Positions 32,938-45,106 are shown, counted from the stretch's first letter. The stretch: 64,000 bases of DNA from Mycoplasmopsis bovis 8790 (GCF_005061465.1 NZ_LAUS01000003.1:37280-101279), one strand, 5' to 3'. Made by a program: numbers and translations. Notes: generated by a model from the letters alone, not told the origin.

Positions 32938-34155
32938 TTAAATATCTAAATTGAGATCTTTTTTAACTATATCATATTGACTTGGATTGTTAATTTTCAT
33001 TAAATACAAAGCCATCTTTTGGTGCATTAAAATTGAAAATAATTCTTCAGAATCTACACCACTTGGTCTAGGGAACATTGAATAATTTATGTATTCTAAT
33101 TCTTTTTGAATATCTTCTTCTGTTACATTAATATTTTCTTTGCCGCCTAAGATATTGTCAATTAAAACTAAGTAATATGAAGTGATAGAATTTTCTCTTG
33201 CTCTTTCTAGTATTTTTAGACCTTCACCAGTTTCATTAAGTATTTGTTCAAAAATCATTCTTCTGTGAATTTCATCATCAATGTTGGCTAAAATTGCATC
33301 AATATGGTTTGATGTAGAATGAAAAATGTTTTGATCATTTATGCTAATTTCATTTTTAGAAACTATAGCATCTAAAGCCATTTCATAGTACTTTAAGAGA
33401 AAATTTGAAGCATTGTTTTTGGCTGTATCCCTTGCAATTTTTTCTTTAAAATCATTTAAAGAATTAACATTAGGAAGCATTGCTAAGTGAATATTTTCAT
33501 CATTTAAATGTGTTGGCACTGGACGCTTAACTTCATTGATTGTTATTTGGAAACTTACACCATCAGGAGCAGTTGTTTCAAATTGATCATTAACTTTGTG
33601 ACCAATAATTTCATTATTTATTGAAAAGCCATCAGTTTTAGTAGCTTTTGTTCTTACTTTTTTATCTTCACTAATTATTTTATTATTTGAACTTCTTATT
33701 GCGCTTCATGTAACAACATCATTTTCACTAATAGCATCTTCAACATTGTGCAAAATTGGATATTCACTAATCATTTTTTCGAAAGAGCTGTCCAAAAATT
33801 CCTTTGGAACAGGTCTGTAGGTAAAATCTAAGTTTAGATTAGAATAATCAACCTTGCTAATCTCAGTTGATGAATAGTAAGTTACTGATATGTCAATTTT
33901 TACTCCATTTTTGCTAGGACCATCAATAACTATAATTGGAGGTATAGCAACAAAGTTTGAATCTTCTTTACGCAATTCATCGAGAATTTTATTCACTTTT
34001 TCATCAATAGTTTTATCAATTGTGTAATGCTCAACATCTTTTAAAGTTGATTTTTGACCTTTTGTTGTTAGTTCTATAATTGACTTAGTTTTTAATGCTT
34101 CTCAACCTTTAGAATCAATATTAATTTGTTCTTTTTTTTCTTTGTAATTAATCAT
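32938..34155 (-). CDS. tig: trigger factor, ribosome-associated chaperone
   Basis: 405 residues. ATG at 34155 is the first in-frame Met; a weak AGG precedes it. The order fits trigger factor: an N-terminal ribosome-binding domain (VPKEFLDSSFEKMI), a PPIase region ending QITINEVKRPVPTHLNDE (the family's VKxVKxPxLPxLxDE hinge), and a helical C-terminal chaperone domain. It holds nascent chains at the exit tunnel in the cytosol. Its neighbours are the ABC-F gene downstream and, divergently, the str ribosomal operon, consistent with a translation-linked locus. Confidence 0.85.
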
Positions 34156-34474
34156 TCACAAACCTACTTAATTTTAAATATTACAAGTGTAAAATACAAT
34201 ATTTAAATTATAATTTAATTCCTAAATAATGTAAGTGTTATTTTAAGCAAAGCTATACTCAAAATTAATTATTTTTCTAAAAAGCCTGTTTTATAGTGTT
34301 ATTTGTTATTTTCTTTTGAAGCAATATAATTGAAAATAAGCAATATTAAAACAATTAAAAAAATAAAAAATAAAAAAATGAAACACACGGCTAAGTTGTT
34401 ATATAATTGTTGCACTTATATTTTTATATAGGTCATAATTTAGGACATTTAAAAGATAATAGAAAGGAACAAAA
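34156..34474. promoter_or_regulatory. divergent promoter region between tig and rpsL
   Basis: 319 bases without a gene. For tig, TATAAT lies on the minus strand at 34207-34212. For rpsL, TATAAT lies at 34402-34407, giving a leader of about 60 bases. A copy of the 11-bp word CTGTTTTATAG is at 34286-34296. Confidence 0.55.
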
Positions 34475-34888
34475 ATGCCTACAACAAATCAATTGGTTGT
34501 TAATGGTAGAGAAAACAAAGTACGTAAGCAAAATGCTCCTGCTTTGAACCTTAGTTTTAATACTTTAACTAAGTCAGCTCGTAAATTACCAGCGCCATTT
34601 AAGCGTGGTGTATGTACCAGAGTTGCTACTATGACTCCTAAAAAACCTAACTCAGCATCTCGTAAGTATGCTCGTGTTAAATTATCAAATGGAATGGAAA
34701 TTACAGCATATATTGGTGGTGAAGGACATAACCTTCAAGAACACTCTGTTGTGTTAATTCGTGGTGGAAGAGTTAAAGACCTTCCCGGTGTTAGATATCA
34801 TATAGTGCGTGGAACACAAGATTTAGCTGGTGTTGCCAACCGTAAGCAAGGCCGTAGTTTATATGGCGCTAAAAAAGAAAAGAAATAA
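34475..34888 (+). CDS. rpsL: 30S ribosomal protein S12
   Basis: 137 residues with the universal S12 blocks: [20 protein letters not shown] variant at the N-terminus, [49 protein letters not shown] and [14 protein letters not shown]. Part of the decoding centre; the PKKPNSA Lys and the PGVRYH region are where streptomycin resistance changes occur in other species, and they are wild type here. GAAAGGAA precedes the ATG. First gene of rpsL-rpsG-fusA. Confidence 0.98.
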   Translation: MPTTNQLVVNGRENKVRKQNAPALNLSFNTLTKSARKLPAPFKRGVCTRVATMTPKKPNSASRKYARVKLSNGMEITAYIGGEGHNLQEHSVVLIRGGRVKDLPGVRYHIVRGTQDLAGVANRKQGRSLYGAKKEKK

Positions 34889-34918
34889 TTTAGAAATTAA
34901 TTTGGAAAGAGGTAAAAA

Positions 34919-35389
34919 ATGTCTAGAAAACATAGTGCACCTATAAGAAAAGTGCTTGCAGACCCAGTTTTTAATTCTGTATTAGTTACTAAATTAATAA
35001 ACGCTATTATGCTTGACGGTAAAAAATCATTAGCACAAGATATCTTATATTCAGCATTTAACTTAGTTAAAGAAAAAACACAAAAAGACCCAATGGAAGT
35101 ATTCCAAGCTGCTGTAGAAAACGTTACTCCTCAATTAGAAGTAAGAACAAGAAGAATTGGTGGTACAAACTACCAAGTTCCTACTGAAGTTTCTGCTAGA
35201 AGAAAACAAACACTAGCTCTTAGATGATTAGTTCAGTATGCTCGTCTAAGAAATGAAAAAACAATGGACGTTAGATTAGCTAACGAAATTATTGATGCAT
35301 CAAATAAAACAGGTGGAGCTATCAAAAAACGTGAAGACACACACAAAATGGCTGAAGCCAACCGTGCCTTTGCTCACTTTAGATGATAG
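34919..35389 (+). CDS. rpsG: 30S ribosomal protein S7
   Basis: 156 residues: starts [19 protein letters not shown], contains [20 protein letters not shown] and the C-terminal [25 protein letters not shown] end, here spelled with [11 protein letters not shown]. It ends Arg-TGA-TAG, direct evidence that TGA is Trp. Assembly nucleator of the 30S head. AAAGAGG precedes the ATG, 30 bases after rpsL. Confidence 0.98.
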
Positions 35390-35418
35390 TTTTATAAAAT
35401 ACTGTATTTTAGGAATAT

Positions 35419-37512
35419 ATGGCTAGACAATATAAATTAGAAGATTACCGTAATATAGGTATTATGGCCCACATTGATGCTGGTAAAACAACAACTACTG
35501 AAAGAATTTTATTGCACACAGGTAAAATTCACAAAATTGGTGAAACACACGATGGTGCTTCGCAAATGGACTGAATGGCTCAAGAGCAAGAACGTGGTAT
35601 TACAATTACTTCTGCTGCTACAACAGCTTTTTGAAAAGGTAAGAGAATCAACATTATCGATACTCCAGGCCACGTTGACTTTACTGTTGAAGTTGAACGT
35701 TCACTTCGTGTATTAGACGGTGCTGTGACTGTATTAGATGCTCAATCTGGTGTTGAGCCTCAAACTGAAACAGTTTGAAGACAAGCTACTACATATAGAG
35801 TTCCAAGACTTATTTATGTAAATAAAATGGATAAAGCTGGTGCAGACTTCTTTGCTTCAGTTAAGTCTGTTAAAACAAGATTAAATGCTAATGCAGTAGC
35901 AATTCAAATTCCAATTGGTCAAGAAAGTGACTTCAAAGGAATTGTTGACCTTGTGGAAATGAAAGCTTATGAATATGATGGAAAGCCTGAAGAAAATGCT
36001 AAGGAAATTGAAATTCCATTTGATTTACAAGCTATTGCAAAAGAAAAAAGGCAAGAATTAATTGAAGCTGTTGCAACTTATGATGAAGAATTTATGATGA
36101 AAGTTCTAGATGGTGTTGAACCTACATTAGAAGAACTTAAGTCAATGATTCGTAAAGCAACTTTAACTTCAGAATTTTTCCCTGCTGTTTGTGGAACTAG
36201 TTTCAAAAACAAAGGTGTTAAAAAGATGATTGACGCTGTTGTTGACTATCTTCCATCACCATTAGACATTCCAGCTGCAAAAGCACACAAAGGCGAAAAT
36301 GAAGAAGTTGATGTGCCTGCAACTGACGATTATCCTTTTACAGGTTTAGCATTTAAGGTTATGACTGACCCATTTGTTGGTTCATTAACATTCATTAGAC
36401 TTTATGCTGGAACCTTACAAAAAGGTAGTTATGTATATAACTCAACAAAAGGCACCAAAGAAAGAATTGGACGTCTTATTTTAATGCACGCAAACTCTCG
36501 TAGTGAAATCGATGAAGCTAATGCAGGCGATATAGTTGCTGCTGTTGGTCTTAAAGGAACAACAACAGGTGATACATTAATTGCTGAAAAAGCCCCTGAA
36601 ATAGTCTTAGAAAGAATGGTTTTCCCTGAACCAGTTATTTCACAAGCACTAGAACCTGAATCAAAAGATGCTATGGAAAAATTAGCATTAGGCTTACAAA
36701 AATTAGCTGCTGAAGACCCTACATTTAGAACATACACCGATGAAGAAACAGGTCAAACAATTATCGCTGGTATGGGTGAGCTTCACTTAGATATTATTGT
36801 TGACCGTCTAAAAAGAGAACACGGTGTTAAGGCAAAAGTTGGTGCTCCACAAGTTTCATACCGTGAAACAATTACTAAGAGCGCCGATGTTGAAGGTAAA
36901 CACATTAAGCAATCTGGTGGTAAAGGTCAATATGGTCACGTATGAATTAAATTTGAACCTAACCCAGACAAAGGTTTTGAATTCGTTGACAAAATTGTTG
37001 GTGGTAAGATACCTAAAGAATACATTAAGCCAATTCAAAAAGGTTTAGAAGACAAAATGGCTAGTGGTATATTAGCTGGATATCCAATGATTGACATTAA
37101 GGCTACATTATTTGATGGTTCATACCACGATGTCGATTCATCTGAATTAGCCTATAAAATAGCTGCATCTAAAGCTTTAACTAAGGCTAAAGATTTAGTT
37201 GGAACAGTGCTATTAGAACCTATTATGGATGTTTCAGTTATCATTCCTGATGATTACTATGGTGACGTAATGGGCGACATTACTCGTCGTAGAGGTCAAA
37301 TTCAAGAAAGTGAACTAAGAAATGATGGTGCACACATTTTACGTTGTTTAACACCATTAAGTGAAATGTTTGGTTATGCTACAGACTTGCGTAGTATGAC
37401 TGCTGGTCGTGGAAACTATCAAATGCAATTCCACCACTATGAAAAATGTCCTAAAAACATTGCTGATGAAATTATCAAAAAACGTAATATTCAGCTTAAA
37501 GATGAAGATTAA
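35419..37512 (+). CDS. fusA: translation elongation factor G
   Basis: 697 residues. G domain motifs [10 protein letters not shown] (17-26), RGITITSAA (switch I), DTPGHVDFT and [10 protein letters not shown]; then domains II-V with [12 protein letters not shown] and [16 protein letters not shown] near the end. GTPase that drives translocation on the ribosome in the cytosol. AGGA sits 5 bases before the ATG, 29 bases after rpsG. tuf does not follow, unlike in many Firmicutes. Confidence 0.98.
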
Positions 37513-37521
37513 TAATACACA

Positions 37522-37549
37522 AAGCACTCTATTTTAGAGTGTTTTTTTG
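37522..37549 (+). terminator. intrinsic terminator of the str operon
   Basis: CACTCTA-TTT-TAGAGTG followed by T7. Confidence 0.85.
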
Positions 37550-37616
37550 TTACCTTTACCTGCTTACTAGGTAAATGGAACAATTCATATCTCAATTTTT
37601 AAATATTTTAAAGTTG

Positions 37617-37640
37617 GTACAATTTGTACATATAAATAAT
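37617..37640 (+). promoter_or_regulatory. promoter with palindromic operator candidate
   Basis: GTACAA-T-TTGTAC (37617-37629) directly precedes a -10-like TATAAATAAT (37631-37640), upstream of the 5'-nucleotidase lipoprotein gene. The same core, TACAA-N-TTGTA, overlaps the promoter at 54866. Confidence 0.5.
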
Positions 37641-37679
37641 GCTTATTAGCATATTTATACAATACTAAAGGTAGGGATT

Positions 37680-39725
37680 ATGAAGCGAAAATTTATTTTA
37701 GGTTTAGGAGCAATTTCTGCATTTGCAGCCATTCCAATGGTTGCAGCTACTTGTGGTGTTTCATCACCAGAGCAAGTCGCAAAGGCAAGAGCTGCCTATG
37801 ATGAAGCTTTTAAAAAGTTTAATGATGCAGTTGATACTGACATAAAAGAATTGGTGCAAAAGAAAAAAGCTATTAATGCTAAAGATATAGACAAAGAAAA
37901 AAAGAAGAAATTAATAGAAGAAAAAGATGCGTGAGTTAAGACCAGAACTCCTATTTTACAGGGCTTAAGAAAAAAAGCTAATGACGAATTTAATAACTTA
38001 AGAAAGGTTCAAAAGAACTTTAAAACACAAGTTGTTAAAGTGGTGCATACTAATGATGAACACGGTCGCTTAGTTTTTGATGATGGTAAGTTTAACAATT
38101 ATTCAGGAATGCAAGGATTAGCTGAAGTCTTAAACAAAGACTTTGATAGAGACTTACTACTATCAGCTGGTGACTTAATTCAAGGTCTTCCTTTATCAGA
38201 TTCTGATAAAGGTTTAACAATATCTAAAGTTGCTAAGGAAATGAAATACCAAGCAGTAGCTATTGGAAATCATGAATTTGACTATGGTTTAGAACATATG
38301 TTCAACATTGAAAAAGAAACTGCTGGAATGCCATTTTTATCAGCTAATATTGTTTGAAACGATAAAGCAGTTGCTGAAAAAGTTAAAACCAAAGATGGTA
38401 AATTAGCTGTTAAAGATGAACAGGTATTTACTCCATATATTATTAAAACTTTAGACTCAGGCATTAAAGTTGGAATTATGGGTATTACAACACCTGATAC
38501 TCAATGAACAAGTAATCCTAAAAACTCAGTTCATGTAACATTTTTAGACCCTATTGATTCAGGTAAGAAAACTGTTGAAGAACTAAAGAGCAAAGGTGTT
38601 AATTTTATTATTGCTTTAACTCACTTAGGTGTTAACCGTCCTGATACTAGATGAGACTCTAGAGAATTTACTAAAAATGTTGACGGAGTTGATTTAGTTC
38701 TTGATGGTCACTCACACACTAGAGTTGATATTGAACGTAAAGATGAAGAAAAAGGCTTTTTAACACAAGCTGAATGCTATACCAAATATTTAAGTGAACT
38801 AGACTTAGTTGTTGACAAAGAAACTGGTAAAGTTACTGAAGTTAAACAATACTTAAGAACAATTGAATATACCGAATTATTAGGTGGCAAGGAAAATTCA
38901 ATTGCATCTATTAAAGATATGATTGGCAAACTAAAAGAAAAATTTGATGCTGTCAATGACAAGGTCGTGTTCAACTTACCTATTGAATTTAAACACACTG
39001 AAGAAGTTAAAATTAAACCTGGTGAAGGAGCTAGAGAAGTTCCGATTTGAAGAGGTAGAGCACAACAAACTAACCTAGGAACATTTGCTGCTGATGCTGC
39101 TGCTTATGATTTTATTGAAAATAATCCAAAGGTAAATGGACAAGTAGTTCAATTTAATGTAGATAATGTTATTGGATTAGTAAACGGCGGTGGACTACGT
39201 CAAGATACTCAATCTGGCAATATTAAAAGAGCCGATTTACTAGGGATTTCGCCTTTTGGTAATAGAATTGCTGCTGTTCAAGTAAAAGGAAGTGTTTTAC
39301 TAGAAGCTATGAAGCATGGCGCTTCAAAAGTGTTCTCAGGTGCATATGCGCAATATTCACATAATGTAAGTGCAAAGATTAGTTATAAAGAAACTAAAAA
39401 TGACAAATTCATCTATGAATTAGATGAAAGCAGTGTAATGATTAACAATAAAAAAGTTGAAAAAGACAAAGATTATTACATTGTTACAAATGACTTTATT
39501 CTAATTGGTGGCGATGGATATGAAATGCTTGATTATGTTAAACATCCTGAAAAAGCTAAAAGTGTTTTTGAAGGTGGCGACATTTTAGAAAGTTACATAA
39601 AATTTGGTCAATTGATTACAAATAAAGAACAAAAAGAATCAAGCAATGCATTTGGAAAACGTAAGGTTGATGATTACAAAGAAAAAGAACCAAAGAACAT
39701 TGAAGTAAGCCACAAAAAGAAATAA
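37680..39725 (+). CDS. 5'-nucleotidase family surface lipoprotein
   Basis: 681 residues. Signal peptide KRKFILGLGAISAFAAIPMV with lipobox AATC (Cys25), a helical stalk (~30-115), then the two-domain UshA/5'-nucleotidase fold. Metallophosphatase motifs: VVHTNDEHGR, LLSAGDLIQG, AIGNHEFDYG, ALTHLGVN and DGHSHTRVD. C-terminal nucleotide-binding domain: LVNGGGLRQDT and ISPFGNRIAAVQ. Probably dephosphorylates extracellular nucleotides to importable nucleosides, which mycoplasmas need because they cannot make purines and pyrimidines. AGG precedes the ATG; a palindrome overlaps its promoter. Confidence 0.93.
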
Positions 39726-39731
39726 GAATTT

Positions 39732-39757
39732 AAAAAAGCAGGACATCCTGCTTTTTG
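39732..39757. terminator. bidirectional terminator
   Basis: AAAAAGCAGGA-CA-TCCTGCTTTTT serves the convergent genes on both sides. Confidence 0.85.
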
Positions 39758-39781
39758 TCTATGCCTGTTTTTTTTACAGAC

Positions 39782-41017
39782 TTATTCGAATAAAACTGTA
39801 TATCCTACTGGTGAGTGATCTGATATACCGCTTCTAATATATCCAGAGTTGGATCCATATGCTTTGCTTGATGAGTCTCTAACATATTGCACTCAATCAT
39901 TTAACGAATTTATATTTTTATAAAGAAAACCATCATTAACAAATTCATAAAGTTTAAATATCTTAGGGTTGATGTATTTTAGCATTGAGTGATGAATTAT
40001 CTTGTCATAGGAATTAGCATATTTATTAATTGCTATACTAAGTGATGTGTTATTTTCATTGTTAGGCTCAAAAACATTTTTATATGCATTATTTTTGTCT
40101 ATTCAACCAAATGCTTCACTATGGTTTTGTGCTTTAATATTAGTATCTCCAGCAAAAAATAAATCATCGTTTTCACCATCTATCTCATTAAAATAGTCGA
40201 AAACGTACTGTAGATTGTGTGCCTCATTTAACTCAGATGAGCCGGCACCTTTAACAGAAACCTCTGCTGTGCTGTTCTTTTTTCCCGGACTATCAAAATG
40301 ATCAATAATGTATGTAAAATCATTATTTTTTAAACTGTTATCTAATATTTTGAATTTCATCGCATATGGTGGTCTAGAGTAGTGTGTAACACCACCACCA
40401 AAAGGAGTTTCCTTAAATTCAGGGTTATCATATTTGTAAATTTTGCCAATAGAACCATCTTTAAATTTAATAGGCTCTAATTTATTTGTTTTGTATAAAA
40501 AACCCGCAAATTCACCATCACCATGTTTTTTATAGCTAGGATTTGATATATATTTGTCAGAAACTCTGTATGCTCATCTATCATGGGATGAAATTTTCTT
40601 ATTTTGTTCATTCAAAAGTTTAATTAGTTCATCAAGATGAGTATTATTGCTTCCCTTTAATTCAACCAATCCTACTAAGTCATATTTTTGGTTAAAAATT
40701 ACAGACGCAAGCGCTTGGGTTTTAAAATATGCTTGACTAAGTGAAGTATTTGAGTAATTTAGAACATTTCAAAAACCAATATTTATGTTTTTGAAGTTGC
40801 CTGAGTGCTCAGATGCATTGCTTCCGCCAGAATTAAATTGTGCTCCTTCATTTTCTTTTAATGGCTTATTTACAGTGCTATCGGTTGAGTTAGATATAAC
40901 AATTTTTTGGTTATTTTCTTTGCTACTTCCTATTTCAAAGCAAGAAGTAGTAAAGCTTAATGAGCTAGATGAAATCACTAACCCTGCAGATGTGTAGATT
41001 CACTTAAACTTTTTCAT
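39782..41017 (-). CDS. endonuclease/exonuclease/phosphatase-fold lipoprotein
   Basis: 411 residues; signal peptide starts KKFKWIYTSAGLVISSSSLS and the lipobox is TTSC (Cys26). A Ser/Asn-rich linker precedes the catalytic domain. Motifs of the EEP superfamily in order: INIGFWNVLNYS, DLVGLVELKG (metal Glu), YIIDHFDSPG (catalytic His), LFFAGDTNIK (Asp and Asn) and SGISDHSPVGY (C-terminal Asp-His). In mycoplasmas, secreted or surface nucleases of this type degrade host nucleic acid for nucleotides, which would match the adjacent 5'-nucleotidase in function. A sphingomyelinase-like activity cannot be excluded. Confidence 0.85.
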
Positions 41018-41090
41018 TTCGGACTTATTATAATATGTTTGATTAACTTGCATAACTAATTTAAATTTTGTGGAAATAAGTCAAATTTTT

Positions 41091-41096
41091 TATAAT
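41091..41096 (+). promoter_or_regulatory. -10 box of the leucyl aminopeptidase gene
   Basis: TATAAT 31 bases before the ATG at 41128. Confidence 0.45.
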
Positions 41097-41127
41097 TGAA
41101 TTATTAATTTTTAGAAAGGCACACAAA

Positions 41128-42489
41128 ATGTCAAAATATTATTTAACAAATAGAGATGACAAAATGCTATTAGTAGCGCAATACGAAGACTTAGATAAAT
41201 GTGATAAATATGCTTCACTAAGCCATCGTCACGGTGCTATTACTGAATTTCATAATGATAATGTTGCTTACATATTTTTAGGAAGTAAGTTAGAAAATTA
41301 TGATGATTTAGTGGAAATAATAGATAACAACATAATTGGCAGAAAAAGAGAATATCAAATTGATGTTAATTCTTTTGCTAAAAAAATATTTAGTACTGAA
41401 GAAGTATTAAAAGCTTTTTATTCAAGAATCATATTTTATGAAGCATCATTGTTTAATTTAAAAAAGTCAACTCCAGCTAAAAGTAATTACACATTTTTAT
41501 TAAACGATGATAAATATAAAGAATTAGCTAATAAATTTGAAATTATTGCAAATAACAGAAATAAGTGCAGAAACTTACAAGTTATGCCCGAAAACTACTG
41601 TAATTCAGTTTCATTGGCAAATTTTATAGTTGATGATTTTGCTAATTTAAACAATGTAAAAGTCACTGTTTTGGATAAGAGTAAAATTCAAGAATTAGGA
41701 ATGAATTTGCTTTTATCAGTAAACAAAGGCTCAACTCATGAAGCTAGAGTTGTTGTGTTAGAATACAACGGAAATCCTGATTCGGATGAAAAGGTTGTAT
41801 TTGTTGGCAAAGGAATTACATTTGATACTGGGGGCGTAAATACTAAGGGATATCATATGGAAGGAATGAAATATGATATGTCAGGTTCTGTTATTGTAGC
41901 TTATGCACTAAAATCATTAGCAGAGCTTAAAGTTAAGAAAAATGTAGCTGCAATTATGTGTATAACAGACAACAGAACAAATGGCGATGCTTCACTTCCG
42001 GAAAATGTTTATAAATCAATGTCAGGCTTATCTGTTGAAGTAACTGATACAGATGCTGAAGGAAGATTAGTATTAGCTGATGGACTATTTTATGGGGCTA
42101 AAATACTTAATGCTACTTGCTTAGTGGATGTTGCAACGCTAACAGGGGCAATTTTAAGCGCCTTAGGTAAAACATATTCAGGGGTTTGATCCACTGATGA
42201 AAGTAATTGAGCAACTTTTGAAAAAGCAGCAAAAATTGCTAAAGAAAAAGTTTGAAGAATGCCTCTACATGAAGATTTTCATGAACCAAATAAAGCAAGT
42301 ATTGTTGCTGATTTAAATAATTATAATAATGATGAATTATCCGATTCAAATACAGCAGCAATGTTTTTAAAACAATTTACTAATGATGTTCCATACATAC
42401 ATTGTGATGTTGCAGGAACTGCAGACATTAAAGGGAAACCACAAGGCGTTTTAATTGATACGTTAGTTGAATTTGTGATACAAAAATAG
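41128..42489 (+). CDS. pepA: M17 leucyl aminopeptidase
   Basis: 453 residues; AGAAAGG precedes the ATG. The C-terminal catalytic domain has the M17 hallmarks: VGKGITFDTGGVNTK (metal-binding Lys and Asp near 231-236), MKYDMSGS, and DTDAEGRLVLADG near 306, where the family usually has NTDAEGRL. The N-terminal regulatory domain is poorly conserved, as usual. A cytosolic hexameric enzyme that trims N-terminal residues from peptides, complementing the M42 peptidase at 1752. Also reported on the surface of some mycoplasmas, but no signal peptide is present here. Confidence 0.95.
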
Positions 42490-42542
42490 CAAAGTTTAGC
42501 AAAACAACTTGTCTTATAAACCTTTTTTATAGAAGAATATAC

Positions 42543-42575
42543 AAAAGACGAAGACTTGAAACCTTCGTCTTTTTA
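42543..42575 (+). terminator. intrinsic terminator
   Basis: AAAAGACGAAG/CTTCGTCTTTTT stem after pepA. Confidence 0.85.
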
Positions 42576-42592
42576 GAATTTTAATATATGAC

Positions 42593-43489
42593 TTATTCAT
42601 AACTGAAAAGAACTAAAAATGCAGATACATAAGTTAATGCAGTCCTATTGTGTTTATTAAGTTTTATTATGTATATAGTCTTGATAATATATGTTAATAG
42701 AAACATTAAAGGTGTAATTATGACAGGTGATGAGTATATAAACACTCAGCTAATTATTTTTAAATGCAAGCCTGCTATGGTTGTTAATACCAAAAACATA
42801 AAACTTGAAATTCATATGATATACAATCATAAATAGTTAGCAGCATTGCCATTAACAACATAATTTTTTGGTTTTTTATGAAACACAAGTGGGATAACAT
42901 TATCAATGATGGTAATTTTAATTAATGCACTTATTGCAAATCCCAAATTAATTCCAAACGAAACTTGATCGGGATAAGTATCATTAAGATTATGATTATT
43001 GTAAACAAACTGCAAATTCATAAAGTCTAGAAATGCAATAGCTATATATGTTAAGTATCAAAACATATCAACTCAAAATTGAACAATAAGCAATGATGAT
43101 ATTTGTTTACCAGTGGCATAGGATTCTTTAATATGTTTAACTATTGAGCCATCATTACTTTTTTTCAATTCGTTCTCACTTAAAATTAGTTTTTTTAATC
43201 CTGGAAGAACTATTAATAGATGAATAACAGAAAAGAAAACTATGAAAACAACTTTGACTGATGAGTATGCGAACATACTTTCAATAAATCCTGCTTTTAT
43301 GTTTTTTGAATTAAACTCAAAATATTGAATGAAATTAATAGAATTTAATACTATATCAACTATAAAACAGCTTAATAAGAAAATTATTGGCAATAAAGCA
43401 ACAAAGATTAAAAAGTTTCTTTTTTTACTGTTTTTTAATTGAAACAAGGCTCAAAGACTTGATTGAGCTGTTAAGGATAGACTATTCAT
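42593..43489 (-). CDS. polytopic membrane protein coupled to a putative protease
   Basis: 298 residues with about seven hydrophobic segments, for example FLIFVALLPIIFLLSCFIVD, VVFIVFFSVIHLLIVLPGL and FMFLVLTTIAGLHL. TGA codons extend the frame well past 42827, to TAA at 42593. Its ATG overlaps the stop of the upstream gene (TAATG), so translation is coupled. I recognise no family. The coupling suggests it works with the protease-like protein, for instance in its export, anchoring or processing. CTATAAAACAG occurs at 43360. Confidence 0.75.
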
Positions 43490-44793
43490 TATTGTATACC
43501 TCTCTCAAATTCCTCAACATCTATATTTTTATTGTTCATCATAAAATAACTTTTATCTGCTATGGTAGGTTTTTTGTTAATAGGAGATAAAGCAATCAAT
43601 GTTCAACTTCAGTATAATGAACTATCCATAATAACTTGTGAACGTCCCGGTCATCCAAAGTGAACCAATGTCTTATTGCCGTTATCAAAATAGCCATAAA
43701 CAACAACTGCATGTATACCCCGTTCCCCTTGACTATTCAAAGGTATATTTCCCATTATTAAGCAAGGTTGGTCAGAATCTATCCATGCTCATGGCCTTAT
43801 GGCACCAACAGTCCTATAGTGTACATATATTGGTGATTTTCTTCCATCATTTAATAGTCTTTCAACAGCACCTGATAAAACTCTTGCAGATGTTGCAAAT
43901 CAATAGCTATTGTATTTTGCTCACAAGTCGTAAACTAACTTTTCATTAAAATCAGGTCCAGTAGGATAACTTCATTTGTCATTATTATCTTTAGAATTAG
44001 ATGGCTTAATCATATACTTTTCTTGTTGTTCTTTTGTAAGAGTATCTTGCGATAAAAACAATTGACTATACTGAATTAATATTGATGATGCAATATAATG
44101 ACAAAGGCCACGATTCATTCAATCGTTGTAATGAAAATCAATAGGTTCAGTGTACCCAAAACCATCAAGCAGGGTTTTGAATCATCATGAGTGCGAAACT
44201 TCTTTATCTGCTTTTATGATTTCGTTACTATAATTTCTAAATTCAGGAACGTATGACCCAAGCAACATTACTGAGTTATTTGATTTGTTGTTACTTCTTG
44301 ATATTTGAGTTTTAGAATTGATTAACTCTTTATCATTTAGTGTTTTCAGCACATTAACATCATTCTTCTTCAAACTTACAAAAAGGGGGTTATTTTTTTT
44401 AAATTCAAAATCTTTATCAATCTCAAAAAATTCGCCAGTAAACAAATTGAAAGAGTACTTTTTATTTTTGGCTAATTTATTAATTTTACTTTCAGTAGTT
44501 TTTAAATTTAAAAGAAGCGAGGTGAAATTTTCTAATGAAAAAACCGCAGACCCAAATGGTAAGTATTCAACATACACCATTGGGTTTCCCATATCGTCAC
44601 TAAAGTATTTAATTTTTTTTACCTTAAAATCAACTTTTTTATTGTATTTGAATATTTCCAATTCCATATACTTCAAAAATTCTTTAATACTTAATTTTGA
44701 ATATTCAGAAATTATGTTTTGTTCTTTAGGAGAAACGAATAAGTCATTTATGTTGGCATTATATTGTGTGTTTGTATAATTTAAATCGTACAT
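43489..44793 (-). CDS. putative papain-like cysteine protease
   Basis: 434 residues; AGGAGG lies 5 bases before the ATG at 44793. The last ~230 residues carry two features of papain-fold proteases: NDWMNRGLCHYIASSILIQY, a Cys at the start of a helix, and GIHAVVVYGYFDNGN, a His strand, followed by LVHFGWPG. The N-terminal ~200 residues could be a propeptide. It might resemble the secreted CysP-type immunoglobulin-cleaving proteases described in avian mycoplasmas, but that is a guess from motif layout. No signal peptide is visible, which is odd for a secreted enzyme. The partner membrane protein overlaps by one base. Confidence 0.6.
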
Positions 44794-44807
44794 CACATCC
44801 TCCTTCC

Positions 44808-44830
44808 TTAATTTAATTATATTAAATTAA
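44808..44830. repeat. inverted repeat over the protease promoter
   Basis: TTAATTTAAT-TAT-ATTAAATTAA, 10-bp perfect arms, 15 bases from the ATG at 44793. The minus-strand -10 (TATAAT, 44815-44820) lies at its centre, so it may be an operator. Confidence 0.5.
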
Positions 44831-44993
44831 ACGTTCGCACATTGTGCACTGATTGAAATCAACACAAAAATACACATAAATTGCTTGATTTATGAAAATT
44901 TTCACACAGAAAGTAAACTATTCATTAGAGCAATGATAATGATTAATGCACAATACAAAACCTTAAAAAATATTTTGCAAAACATATTTTTGG

Positions 44994-44999
44994 TATAAA
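44994..44999 (+). promoter_or_regulatory. extended -10 of tRNA-Gly
   Basis: TGGTATAAA, 14 bases before the tRNA. Confidence 0.5.
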
Positions 45000-45013
45000 A
45001 TAATATTGCTTAT

Positions 45014-45087
45014 GCAAATGTAGTTCAATGGTAGAACACCAGCTTGCCATGCTGGATACGGGGGTTCAATTCCCCTCATTTGCTCCA
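45014..45087 (+). tRNA. tRNA-Gly (anticodon GCC)
   Basis: 74 nt: acceptor GCAAATG/CATTTGC, anticodon stem CCAGC/GCTGG around TTGCCAT, T loop TTCAATT, encoded CCA. Confidence 0.95.
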
Positions 45088-45106
45088 TATATCATTTGGT
45101 ACCATA

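Noticed and set aside
42648..42836. A 62-codon + strand frame between pepA and the membrane protein
   Set aside because: It is covered on the minus strand by the membrane protein once TGA is read as Trp, and that frame shows convincing hydrophobic helices.
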